From Flavobacteriaceae bacterium PS02338 (GTDB lineage Bacteria; Bacteroidota; Bacteroidia; Sphingobacteriales; Sphingobacteriaceae): a stretch of DNA of 64,000 nt. The notes below the pieces were generated by a model. It searched no databases, was not told the DNA's origin, and saw nothing but the letters and a program-made list of their open reading frames with translations. Of this stretch, positions 26,301 through 36,700 are shown piece by piece (positions within the stretch are counted from its first letter, which is position 1; the number at the start of each line of letters is the position of its first letter). The translations under genes were made by a program, and so were the position numbers. The stretch is from positions 310,001-374,000 of the forward strand of contig JASCOD010000001.1 of NCBI GenBank assembly GCA_029959615.1. The letters are read 5' to 3'.

Positions 26301-29021
26301 ATGTTCAAGATTATTGGAGTGGAAGGCTGTTCGGACGCTAAATGTAGCATCAGTGATGATGCGATCAAAAATAGAAAACTTTATTTCGAAATGCTTCCTG
26401 GAACTACGCCTGCGCAGTATGCTGCTGTTAATGATGAGGTATATTTCAAAGCTTTGTTGGCGATGAATGAGGATCAGGATAATTTCGATTACGTGCCGGG
26501 ATATGCCATAATCGAAGAGATCGGCACCGAGAACGGTAACGGTTATATCAAGTTGAGCCCAACGCGTCTAAATGATAACGAGTCCTCTGCATACAATCCG
26601 ATTGCAAAAAGTGGTGTACAGTTCGCACGCAATTACCTGTCGCGTATCATACCTCCTTCCAACCAGACCAATCCCCAGAGCGAGGGCGCAAACTTCCTGG
26701 AAATTGCCAATTCATTGATCGGGGCATTTGCTTCATTTGGTGAATTGTTTACGGGACCTAACAAGCCCATCTGGAATAAAAAGATCGGTACGGTACTCGT
26801 AACGGGGAAAAGCTGGATCCGCTTGAACAATCCGGACGATAATAAATTGGGCGGTGGTTACCGGGTGAAGGAAATACGTACCTATGATGCCTGGGACCAA
26901 ATGGTGGAGAACGGACAGGAAAGTTATTACGGTCAGCAATATCAATACGTTTTTGAAGGTAAATCTACTGGTGTCGCAAGCTATGAGCCACAGATTGGTG
27001 GCGAAGAGAACGTGTGGCGAAATTATGTGGCCGATGATATTGATTTGACCTTGGCACCAGACATACGAAATTATATGGAAGAACCGTTTGGTGAACAATT
27101 TTTCCCAACTGCATCTGTTGGCTATTCTAAAGTTTTGGTAAAGAACCTGGAACGAGAGGGGGTCAAAAGAACTGCAACAGGTCATACGATCAGTGAATTT
27201 TTTACTGCCAGAGATTTTCCAACCATCGTAGAAAGGACAGGTGTTAATGTCAAGCCGAGCAGATTCAGCCTCAACCTTTTGCTATATGCTAAGACAGAGG
27301 ATTTGATGGCCGCAAGCCAGGGATTTGTTGTAGAAAACAACGACATGCACGGAAGGCCGAGATCCACTAAGATCTTCGCCGAAGGGCAGCAGGCGGCTTA
27401 CTCATCCGTAACATATTACTATCAATCCAAACCGGAAGTTATTGAGGGCATCCCGGCAAACCGGTTGGAAAACAAGATACAGATAATTACCCCAAACGGT
27501 GAGATCAAAACTGCTACCGTAGGGCGTACCTACGAAGCGGTCGCCGATTTCAGGGAGAACAAGTCATCGATGAAATCCGGAAACCTTGGGATCAACCTGA
27601 ACTACACCATGCCTTTTATTTTTGTACCGATGATCCTAGGCGCAAACTATTCCGAGTCAAAAACGGAATTCAGAAGCGCCGTTTTCGCAAAAACCATTGA
27701 ACGGAAAGGTATATTGTACAGAACTGTTGCCGAGGACTACAATTCGATAATTGAAACGGCTAACCTGGCATACGATTCAGAAACGGGAGATGTATTGCTG
27801 ACTTCAGTGAACAATGCCTATAGAGATACTACCTACAACTTTACCTATCCTGCCCACTGGATTTATGAAGGAATGGGACAGGCCTACAAGAACCTAGGCT
27901 TTACCTCCACCACCAGTAAAAGCTTTTCTGACGGCTACAGCACTGGGTTCACAAATGCCAATCTTTTTGAAGGTGATGAGGTCACCGTAATCGGTTCCAC
28001 AGGACAGTTCCTGGCCTGGGTTACTGAAGCATCAAGCGAAGCAGTGCGCATCCTTAAAAAGGACGGAGCGCCTTTAGAAGGTACAATTACTTACCTTAAA
28101 GTATTGCGTTCCGGTAAACGTAATCAGCAGGGTACGCCCGTAGGCAAGGTGATCTTGCTTAAAAATCCCCTAAATACATTCACTGCCAACATCTTTGATA
28201 ATGTATTGGTAGCAGAAAGTATTGAGTTCGGTGAAAATTGGAAAGCCTATTGCGATTGTAGCCCCAGCGGGATTCGAAATCCTTATGTGGTAGGGATGAA
28301 AGGCAACTGGACACCAAGTGCAACATACCAACACCTGAGCGCAAGAAGTCAAACTTTCGAAAACAACAATACCAATCTTCGCAGAGACGGTTTAATGACT
28401 TCGTTCCTGCCGTTTTTTAGATTAGTTAATGGTGATTGGTCAATTAGTCATGAGAATTGGACTTATTTGGCAAAAGTATCGGAAGTGAACCCTTTTGGAC
28501 AGCCCATCGAGCAGGTTGACGCACTTGGGCGCTACGTATCGACACAAATAGGATACAACCAGACACTGGCAGTAGCAACCACGGCAAATGCGATGCGAAA
28601 ACAGTCTGGGTTCAATGGGTTTGAAGATTATGATTTTGAAAATTGTCCGGATGGTCATTTCAAGTTCGGATCAGCAGCAGATTTAAGTGCGGATGCACAT
28701 ACCGGGCGGCACAGTATCAAGGTAAATGAAAATGCACCAGTAATCCTTCAAAAACAGATTTTACCATCTTGTGAAGAGGATCCGTGTGATTTCAGTCAGC
28801 ACATCGTCAACCCTTGGAAAGTACGGGTGATGCAGAGCGAGGGAGTTACCATGACTTACGAGGTGATCCAGGGGGAACCGACTCCAGTAATTACAGAAAT
28901 TCCCGGTGGAATCGAATTGTCTTTTATGCATCCCGGCGGATATCCTTTCAAGGTAGAAGTCACACTCACAAAAATTAACGGATGTTCTATAAACATTCCA
29001 ATCATTAGCCATGGATCTTAA
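23391..29021 (+). CDS. giant RHS-associated secreted protein
   Basis: A 1876-residue protein with an N-terminal hydrophobic segment (residues 17-40, ALALAVLLFIQETAPGFAH). The start of the mature part carries the Bacteroidota RHS-locus signature VNLFTGDFSYNVPLLD, YPINLAYSAG and EASWVGLGWSLNPG (about residues 100-150). The rest is strand-rich with YD-like repeats near the end (FGQPIEQVDALGRYVSTQIG). In relatives the same protein seems to continue into a FEDYxF segment, a carbohydrate-binding-like region and a final YD block. Here it stops after NGCSINIPIISHGS and the missing part lies in the next gene. It may form the shell or scaffold that holds the RHS toxin. Confidence 0.82.
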   Translation: MKNTISMMTTTKRIRYDALALAVLLFIQETAPGFAHVFADPVKLLPKVVHYNSGGDPMKTVSDQLLEEETVPALDAQVNLPAIPGGPDQPEYQSFSPVGADQMVNLFTGDFSYNVPLLDIDGYPINLAYSAGPGMEQEASWVGLGWSLNPGVINRSMRGIPDDFNGKDEIVQEYNQKPNWTVGTSVAANYELFSIDLTNASGGTDTIGGFGLSARLGVEYNNYMGYGADFSIGPSFNIAKKIGFECGLEFTGSSQGGASVGTYAAVSKGSSNGATINKLTVGSSFNSRQGLQQASINLSSERKVADHDRYTKHAIQKGAAGTGRSGSSLGSTFNFGMSSFVPQIPFSTTSNSFTARFKLGGDVTGNDLSGAFSGFFTKSKLTSNSRTLKAYGYSNLEKGQGNNNAMLDFNRENNAAFTKNTPALPIPHLMYDVYSVSGQGVSGSYRMDRQDMGYVFDPSVTSSTNSYTVGGEVGLGVTFKAGIDVGAVFARGSSGVWIEGNDAARKIRYDKKGGLFRDADEMAYDEGDSEFQNIGGPKAAYFPVSNPKKLSGSLRTSSGDNYSLSNSKSLRFRRNQPMTSFTVAELKNGIGPTQLPPVAHANTLTGIDHHVGAFTVTKMDGSRYYYGLPAYSKIQRNVTFAVGEGKSSARTPDWNTRLVGYSSQDASVDNTMGLDNHFNAQTIPQYAHSYLLTAWLSAEYVDSDNIPGPSKDDLGAYVEFKYKQVENFKWRNPVQYYKAMHDRGLNTDSTDDRASYIYGEKELWYLDTIKTKNHVLICYTSDRKDAVSVNGEAGGLSGSNSRMQKLDSLMLYSAPDLRENGANAIPIKVIHFVYDYSLCRNYPGNLEADSDDSRQGGKLTLKSVYVTQQKSYRGERTPYTFTYGFNPLYNPNHVDRWGTYKPNPGGLTGNEYSDPLTNAEFPYTGHDRQNADQWASAWNLTEIGLPTGGRMTISYESDDYAYVQHKKAKQMFKIIGVEGCSDAKCSISDDAIKNRKLYFEMLPGTTPAQYAAVNDEVYFKALLAMNEDQDNFDYVPGYAIIEEIGTENGNGYIKLSPTRLNDNESSAYNPIAKSGVQFARNYLSRIIPPSNQTNPQSEGANFLEIANSLIGAFASFGELFTGPNKPIWNKKIGTVLVTGKSWIRLNNPDDNKLGGGYRVKEIRTYDAWDQMVENGQESYYGQQYQYVFEGKSTGVASYEPQIGGEENVWRNYVADDIDLTLAPDIRNYMEEPFGEQFFPTASVGYSKVLVKNLEREGVKRTATGHTISEFFTARDFPTIVERTGVNVKPSRFSLNLLLYAKTEDLMAASQGFVVENNDMHGRPRSTKIFAEGQQAAYSSVTYYYQSKPEVIEGIPANRLENKIQIITPNGEIKTATVGRTYEAVADFRENKSSMKSGNLGINLNYTMPFIFVPMILGANYSESKTEFRSAVFAKTIERKGILYRTVAEDYNSIIETANLAYDSETGDVLLTSVNNAYRDTTYNFTYPAHWIYEGMGQAYKNLGFTSTTSKSFSDGYSTGFTNANLFEGDEVTVIGSTGQFLAWVTEASSEAVRILKKDGAPLEGTITYLKVLRSGKRNQQGTPVGKVILLKNPLNTFTANIFDNVLVAESIEFGENWKAYCDCSPSGIRNPYVVGMKGNWTPSATYQHLSARSQTFENNNTNLRRDGLMTSFLPFFRLVNGDWSISHENWTYLAKVSEVNPFGQPIEQVDALGRYVSTQIGYNQTLAVATTANAMRKQSGFNGFEDYDFENCPDGHFKFGSAADLSADAHTGRHSIKVNENAPVILQKQILPSCEEDPCDFSQHIVNPWKVRVMQSEGVTMTYEVIQGEPTPVITEIPGGIELSFMHPGGYPFKVEVTLTKINGCSINIPIISHGS

Positions 29022-29040
29022 TCTTATAACTCTACCAAAC

Positions 29041-29997
29041 ATGAAAAATTACATTATACCCCTTGTCTTGATATTGATTCAGCATGCGAGTATGGCACAA
29101 ACGATCCCCGATCAGGAAACGATGAGGAGCTGTATTACCGCACATAAAGTTTGCACGACTGGAAAGATCGAAGACCTGTTTTCGGTAGACCAGACTGGTT
29201 GTTCGGATTCCTTAAGGACTTATTATCAAAAGTTCGAAATGACGGGACCTGGCAACATCACGATACATACAAACGGGCATACCGGTACTTATACATTGTA
29301 TGGACCAATGCTGGAATTCAATATGGCCGCCTGTCAACAGATTGACTTGGGACAGGTGAACCAAGTGAGCGGAACTTTAGCAGGTTCCTTTGATATTCCG
29401 CATGCAATGGGACACTATGTACTAAGGGTCACGCCAACTAATTGCATATACGATAATAACTACTACAAAGTGTTCCTAAATTTTGAGGCACCAAAATCCT
29501 ACTGTTTTAGCACTAAACCAGGTTGTAAGGACTGTATCGGATCTTTTTCTCCTGATCCTGGGAAATACCTGGTTTCAGCTTGGGTAAAGGACGATAAGAG
29601 TGATCCACGATTTGGTTACGATAATCCATTTATTTTGGTATCCTATGTAGGAGCACCGGATAACTTTTATCTCAAACCCTCCGGTGCCGTGATTGATGGC
29701 TGGCAACGAATCGATGGCTTAGTCACAGTTCCCAGCGGTGCGGCTTCTATCAAAATTGCACTTTCTTGCGAAAAGGGTGACTGTCTTTTTGATGATATCC
29801 GCTTCATTCCTACAGATGGATCTATGCTTTCGTACGTTTACGATCCGATCACGCTTAGATTGATTGCAGAACTGGATGAAAGGAACTATGCAACCCTTTA
29901 TGAATACGACGAAGAGGGAAAACTGATCCGTACCAAGAAGGAGACGGAGAAAGGCATTATGACGATTACCGAAGGACGAACTAACATCAGGAAATAA
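29041..29997 (+). CDS. secreted C-terminal portion of the giant RHS-associated protein, as a separate gene
   Basis: A 318-residue protein with its own signal peptide (MKNYIIPLVLILIQHASMAQ). An upstream start at 29011 would overlap the previous gene and bury this signal, so the ATG at 29041 is preferred. The middle has cysteine pairs and a beta domain (PGKYLVSAWVKDDK, DGWQRIDGLVTVPSG, CLFDDIRFIP) like carbohydrate-binding modules. The end (YVYDPITLRLIAELDE, then LYEYDEEGKLIRTKKETEKG) is the block I associate with the C-terminus of the giant protein. This points to a gene split or a deliberate two-subunit form. Confidence 0.78.
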   Translation: MKNYIIPLVLILIQHASMAQTIPDQETMRSCITAHKVCTTGKIEDLFSVDQTGCSDSLRTYYQKFEMTGPGNITIHTNGHTGTYTLYGPMLEFNMAACQQIDLGQVNQVSGTLAGSFDIPHAMGHYVLRVTPTNCIYDNNYYKVFLNFEAPKSYCFSTKPGCKDCIGSFSPDPGKYLVSAWVKDDKSDPRFGYDNPFILVSYVGAPDNFYLKPSGAVIDGWQRIDGLVTVPSGAASIKIALSCEKGDCLFDDIRFIPTDGSMLSYVYDPITLRLIAELDERNYATLYEYDEEGKLIRTKKETEKGIMTITEGRTNIRK

Positions 29998-30716
29998 TGA
30001 AATCACTCTTTATTTTAATATGCATGCCCCTGGCTGTATTTTCACAGTCAAATTGGGAGCAGGTAGATGCCAGCGAGTTCCTTGGACTGATCCAGGGTTA
30101 TGAAAAAAACATCCCGGTCGGAGAAAGCTATTCGCTGGAAACCAGATATACGATATACAATGATTTTCAGGACATCGAACCTGCCAATTCCTTTCCCGCA
30201 AAGCTCACTTGTAGAAACGGAAAGGAACTGAATGTGGTCCAAATGGGACATGTCATGGTTCAGGATGGGGCCTTGAATATTACTATCGACACAGCCGCTC
30301 GACAATTGTTGGTGCAAAAGGCTGATCCGGCCTTCTTCTACCGGAAGACTCTTGCGGATTACAGTGCATTTTTAGAAATTACTGAAACAGTATTTAAACG
30401 AGCGGAGAACAAGACGAAGATATTCCGTCTTGACATGAAACGGGGAGCGCCCTACCGGTCTATCGAATTTACTTTTTCCGAGAATGACTTTATTTCCCAA
30501 GTGATTATTTACAGCAACCTGCCCTATTATGGGGAAGATGGCCAGAACGCTTCGGCAAAGGCAAAGATCGTATTGGATTTTGGAAAGCTAAAAAGAGGGA
30601 AAGCGGCAATTTCACCCCAGTTTATGGCGGTGAAGGATTGTGTCCTCCTGAAGGATAATCAGCTTTCCGCAATTGGTAGCTATCAAGATTTTGAAGTGAT
30701 TGATTTAAGAAACTAG
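29997..30716 (+). CDS. secreted hypothetical protein of the RHS locus
   Basis: A 239-residue protein with a signal peptide (residues 1-17, ending AVFSQ). Its start codon overlaps the preceding stop (TAATGA), so the two are translationally coupled. The rest is mixed strand and helix with no recognised domain (NWEQVDASEFLGLIQGYEK, FYRKTLADYSAFLEI). It lies 12 bases before the RHS toxin gene. A chaperone or secretion accessory is plausible by position only. Confidence 0.75.
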   Translation: MKSLFILICMPLAVFSQSNWEQVDASEFLGLIQGYEKNIPVGESYSLETRYTIYNDFQDIEPANSFPAKLTCRNGKELNVVQMGHVMVQDGALNITIDTAARQLLVQKADPAFFYRKTLADYSAFLEITETVFKRAENKTKIFRLDMKRGAPYRSIEFTFSENDFISQVIIYSNLPYYGEDGQNASAKAKIVLDFGKLKRGKAAISPQFMAVKDCVLLKDNQLSAIGSYQDFEVIDLRN

Positions 30717-30728
30717 CAACTATTTACT

Positions 30729-33700
30729 ATGAAAATGTTCTATTTAAAACTGCTCCTCGCAACCGTGACGATCTTATGGTCGAATTCGTCTGCTTTTGCC
30801 GGACGGGGAGACAAGACCAAATCCATTCATACGCCAGTCGGCGGTTCTAACGTGGTGGTTGGTACACCGACCGCCATTGATTCGATCGAGCTTGATCCGC
30901 TGGCTTCTAATCAATTAGACTACAACGTCGTTAACCGCATTAGTTTTGGTGTAGACATCCATTATCCCGAGTTTGTGGCAGGTCCACAATTGGTAGAAAT
31001 TAGTTTGACCCTCAAACGTTGGGATGTGAACCAAAGCCCACTTTCGGATCTGCACTTCAAGTTGCGGATTGCCTACTACCACTCGGATACCATCAAATCA
31101 CAGATCTTGGATAAATACGAGTTCAAGGACGCCTATAAAATGGTTTTCCGCATTGATACCATCCGCGTGAACGGATCAGTTTCTGGCAGCTTGCCGGTAA
31201 ACCTATTTGTACAGGGTGACATTTTTACGGAACGTTATACGGAACTGGCAAGCGGGCTTGCCACTGCTGAGGAGATTACTTTGCTGGACCGCGACTGTGA
31301 GGGCACTCCTGATATGCTGCGTTTTGCATGGAAACCATTGGATGGCGCAGAAGAATATCAATTGGAATTCATGTATGTTTCAAATTATGGAGCTGGTGCA
31401 ACCGTGATTGATCCATCGCAGCTTCAATACGATTTTAGGCACAATTCGACACGGGTCAATACGGCGAGGTCATTCTATGAAATACCCTTGATCTTCGATC
31501 AAGGATGGATCGCATTTAGGGTTCGTGGCGTAGGGGTCGATCTATCTTCTCCCGATAAGTTGATTTTTGGGGAATGGTCATTAACAGAAACCGGCACGAT
31601 CGACCTGGTTCCAAGCCAAGCCAAGGTCGAGATCACACATAGTATGGCACACCAACTGGGACTAAACTGGCAATACTCGGCCAGTTATGCAGAACAGGGT
31701 AAACGCTCGGAATCTATCTCCTATCTGGACGGAACGTTAAGAAATAGACAGCAGGTTGCCAAGAGCAATGCGCAAAACAAGGTCATCGTCGGTGAAACGA
31801 TCTATGATCACCAGGGGCGCCCGGCCATCAATGTGCTGCCGGTACCGGTGGCTGATCCTGATTGTGCCGAAAAAGACGCTCCAATGAAGTACTATCCGCA
31901 ATTTAATTTGAATGAAGACCAAGTTCCCTATTCAAAAGCTGATTTTGACCTAAGTCCAAATGGTGGCGGAGAGTGCTCGGTAGCTGCTTCCCCAATGAGT
32001 ACATCCAATGGAGCGTCAAGATATTATTCACCGGATAATACTGAAAAGGATGGGCAGCAGGCCTACGTTCCAGATGCACAGAAATATCCCTTCCAGCAGA
32101 TCGAATATACACCAGATCTGACCGGGCGCTTATCCAAGCAGGGGAATGTAGGTCCAGAATTCCAGTTGGGTACGGATCATGAAACTCACTTCCTATATGG
32201 AAACCCTAACCAATTGGAACTGAACAGGCTTTTTGGATCTGAAGTCGGTTACGCTTCTCATTACCAGAAAAACGCTGCGATAGATGCAAATGGGCAGGTG
32301 ACGGTTTCCTATCTCGACATGCAGGGAAGGGTTATCGCAACTGCACTCGCAGGAAAATCACCAGAAAGTTTGGTTGCACTAAAGCCAGCGGAAGAACACA
32401 AGCTGGAGCTGGATCACATTCTGCCTGATGGTTCCAACCAGACGATAGACGAACTTTCCAATTCCATCACGTTTACATCCTCGTTCATTATCACGGCACC
32501 AACAGATGTAACCGTCCGCTACGAACTATTCACCATACCCATGACAGATTCCTGCCTGGAAGAAATTTGTATAGACTGCGTTTATGAACTGGAGCTTAGT
32601 TTGAAAGACGATTGTGGGATCGATCAACTCTCTGATACCTTACAATATAAAACAGTGGGTAATTTCCGGAAAAAACCGAACGGTGATTTTGAATTCCATA
32701 CACAGTGTACGGAAAACTCGAACATTTCCCCTACTGCCACAGTGCCTTTGCAGATCGGAAAATATACACTGGCTAAGAAACTATCGGTGGTCGAAGATGC
32801 GGTGGACGCATATCTGGCTTTGATCGATTCCAGTACTTGTGCATTGAAATACGACGATTTCCTGCAAGATGCCTTGCAGGATGTGGATTCCAACGTATGT
32901 ATGATCAACTGTGAAAACTGTCTCGAACAACTTGGAACATTGGCTGATTTTGTCAGCAATGGTCATGGCACGGCTTCAGAGTTTTATGCGCGTGTGGACG
33001 ATTGCCGTCAGTTATGTAAAGATCGGGTGAGTGATTGCAACATGTATCTCACCATGTTACAGCTGGACATGTCTCCGGGCGGACAGTACGCAGAGTACCT
33101 GAATTCGAACGGAACGCTCGATCTTGGGAAACCGTTGTCAATCCTCAATACGGGCAATACGCTCCCAATCGTTTCTGCTAGCTGGCGAAGTCCAATTTTG
33201 GTGACCCCGACAGGTGACCAAGCCATCTATGCTGATGCTGCCGGTCAGCGATCAAAGTTATATCTGAGTGAAGACCCTAACAACCCAGGGAACTATATCC
33301 CGGCGCCTTTAAACAACGGCATGGTTCAATATGATGCCGCCGCTGCACAGTATTTTGTGTTTCCGGAGCAACTACAGTCGGTCGTAGACTTTATTGACAA
33401 TTTCGAACCTTCGTGGGCCATGTCTTTGGTCAAATACCACCCGGAATACTGCTTCTATGAGTCCTGCATACAGTACGAAGAAAAACATGCCCAAACGGAT
33501 GCATTCAGTAGTGCATCTTTTGACGATCTTTTATATAACACCAATACGTTTGCAGAAGCGCAGGCACTCGGATTCATCACTCCGGGAGGTTTGCCGTCCA
33601 ATTGGTTTGTACCAACAGGTAACAATCCAATGGATTCTCTAAAACCCTGGGACCCCTTTGTTTTTTACGAAGAGGATTTTGAAGCGAATCTCTGTACTGG

Positions 33701-36700
33701 ATTTGGTGACAAACTAAGAGACAAGTATAACCAGTTCGAATACCAGTTCGGGGATTGGTACAACATGGCAGAAATAGCAGCCTATACCGTTCGCTGTAAT
33801 TCCAATCTTCCGGCCGTGCCACAAGTAAACTGCTACAATTTCGGACAATCTTTCAACGGGGTAACGGACACTTCCATCCTCAATGGGGAGTGGCGCATAC
33901 TAAAGGCCTTGTACATGAGTGCCAAGCAAGGATTTCAGCAAGATCTGGCCCGCTGCAAATCGATCCTGCATTGTAACTCCTACAATTATTGTGTCGGAAA
34001 GACGGATTATACACCCTGGCCGATATTCGGTTATATCCAGATCTCACCATCTACCCGCTATTATCCTTTCCTTGACCCTACACAGCCATGTTCTGTTTTC
34101 AGTTCGCAGCTGTACCGCTACAAGACCAAGCGTTTCCCTAACCATGAGGATGCAATGCAGGAAGATGCCAACAGCACCGCGTACGAATTATTCTTACAGA
34201 CCGGCCAATGCCCTAATGCATTTGCACTTCAACATTTGCTGAATGAACTTGCCCAAAACAGCCACCTGACTGCACCTGCCTACAATCTCAGTTCGGCATC
34301 CTATTTGCCTGCTTTATTCCAGGCAAACAATGCATATCATAACCCCGGTACTTCACCATCACTGACGTATGCGGCAACAACAGCTTCCAATACCATCACA
34401 GCAAATTGGAACGAAGCAGCTTCCACGTTAGCAACACTAACACTCAATAAAACTGCACCGCAGAACTGGAACCAGGTCACGGGCATCGTGAATTTGTTTG
34501 CTACAGGGCAGCATACCTTCACCGCAGAGGCAACTTACCTGAATATTACAAATTCGACCATACAGACTTTCCCGATCGACGGAAGCTTGTCTTATTTCGA
34601 TCTACAGGGCTGTACCTTTGAGCAGGAATGTAAATCAAGCCAATTGGCACTGGATTTAACTACGGTTTTCAATGTGCTGAACATGGATAACATGGTCGGA
34701 TCAGTAGCGCCAGTAGATTTGGTCAATTACAATTCACCAGCGATCGGCAGTGTCGTGAACCTGACCTCGCTATATCTGATCAATGGAGCAAACACGGGCG
34801 CCAACCTGAGTTTCGTTTCGACGGGAAACACCTATCGAATTTATAATGCGGCATCTCCCGGCAATGATGGTTTATATATCCGGGTTAATAATACCGTTGG
34901 AACCCTGTCTTCAGCAATCACGGGATATGGCCCGATGATCTCTACCGGTTCGTACTCTTTTTCGATGCCAGCTACACAGGCCAGCGGTTATCCGGTAACT
35001 TTCGAAGGTGTTTTATTCCAGGTACACAACGGAGATACCATTGGGATCAGCGCTGGAAATTGCGATCTACCGACCCCGAGTCAGTGTGAAGGTCATCCAT
35101 TTGAAACCTTCACAGACTTACAGCCATTGTTGCGTGATGTATTGATCCACTACGACGGTACTTCCGATATTGATCTGTACACGAGCATCTATACAACTCC
35201 TGCAATTGTGGCGGCATTACCATTTGACCACACCGAAACGACCAGTGTCGATAAGGGTGACTCCTTGATAGTGTCTGCGGGCGGTTGCGATCTGGTACTT
35301 TCTTTGGACACTTCACAGTACGTACAGTTCGATAACATTCAAAACCTACACGGATTTAAACTTGTCGGTGATCTGAACTACCATTCTGCCTACACAAACT
35401 TTGTTGTTATTGGAACCTTTGTTACGCCGGGCGGAAATATTCAGGATACCATTTACGGATCTACCTGTTTTTCATTGAAAGCATGTGAAAGTTGTTCCGT
35501 ACCTGTTGTGAATGTGGGAAGTGGCACCTTGATTCAGTCAGCTGTTTCGGTTGGTTCGGTTGCCGAACTTGAAAATCTGATCGCGGACCTGGAAGGCGAC
35601 TCAAATCCGACTAATCCACAGGACCCCGATTCTTGTCCTCAGAAATACGATGACTACCTGAATTGCTTATTTAATTTCAATCAGGCTTACACACCGTTCC
35701 AGCTCGCACAGGTTCCACAGGATACATTTGACCTCCACAGTTATTGTTTCTGCGCAGAAGATTACTGCGATTTCCTTGCGGATATTTTGACCAATAACCT
35801 GGTGTTTGCCAACCAGGAGCATTTTGATAACTACACCAGCATCGGGAGGTTTTGTGGAAAGGATACGATCAACGAACCGGAAGATCCCTGCAAACTTGCC
35901 TACATCAACTATCTGAACTGTACATTGGATTTTGTTGAAAATAATACGACTGAATGGACACTTTCTTATATTCCAAAAGCTGCGTTTGACAGTTTAGGTT
36001 TGTGTAATTGCGTGAATGCCTATTGCTCGGCACTGGATGCGGCGCTGGCAGGCATTGAGACCTTTACCAATCAAACCGACTTTAACAACTATGTATTCGG
36101 AAAATTGGCTTGTTCACCGCTCCCACCACCGCCTTGTGTACCATCCGTGCTTACCGGTGTGATACCAGAAATGCCCGTAGTGGAGCTTGAAAATGAATGT
36201 ATAACCACTCAAATCAATCTGGCTGTTACCAATGCTCAGAATGCGTATGCTCAGTATATGGACAGCGTCAAGTCGGTGCACCGTCAAAAATACCTTGATC
36301 ACTGTCTCTCTACTCAGGAACGATTGATGACCAGTTACACGGATAAAGAACATCATTACATGCTGTACTATTACGATCTTGCCGGAAACCTGATCAAGAC
36401 CGTACCGCCCGCGGGTGTTGAATTACTTCCAATTTTATCTTCATCCGACGACCTGAACATCCAGATCAACGGGGACCGCAACAGCGGGCAGAAGACAGTA
36501 TTTACGTCTCATCGACTGCAAAGTAGGTACGAGTACAATAGTTTGAACCAGTTGGTTTCAACCTATACCCCAGATACGGACCCGATGGTGGCATTTGAAC
36601 AGACCTTACCAAATGGACTGAACGGTAAACTGGTAACGCAAAAGATCCAAATGATCAATACCAGTCTGGGCTATCTGGCCGGACAGGTTGCTGGGCGTGG

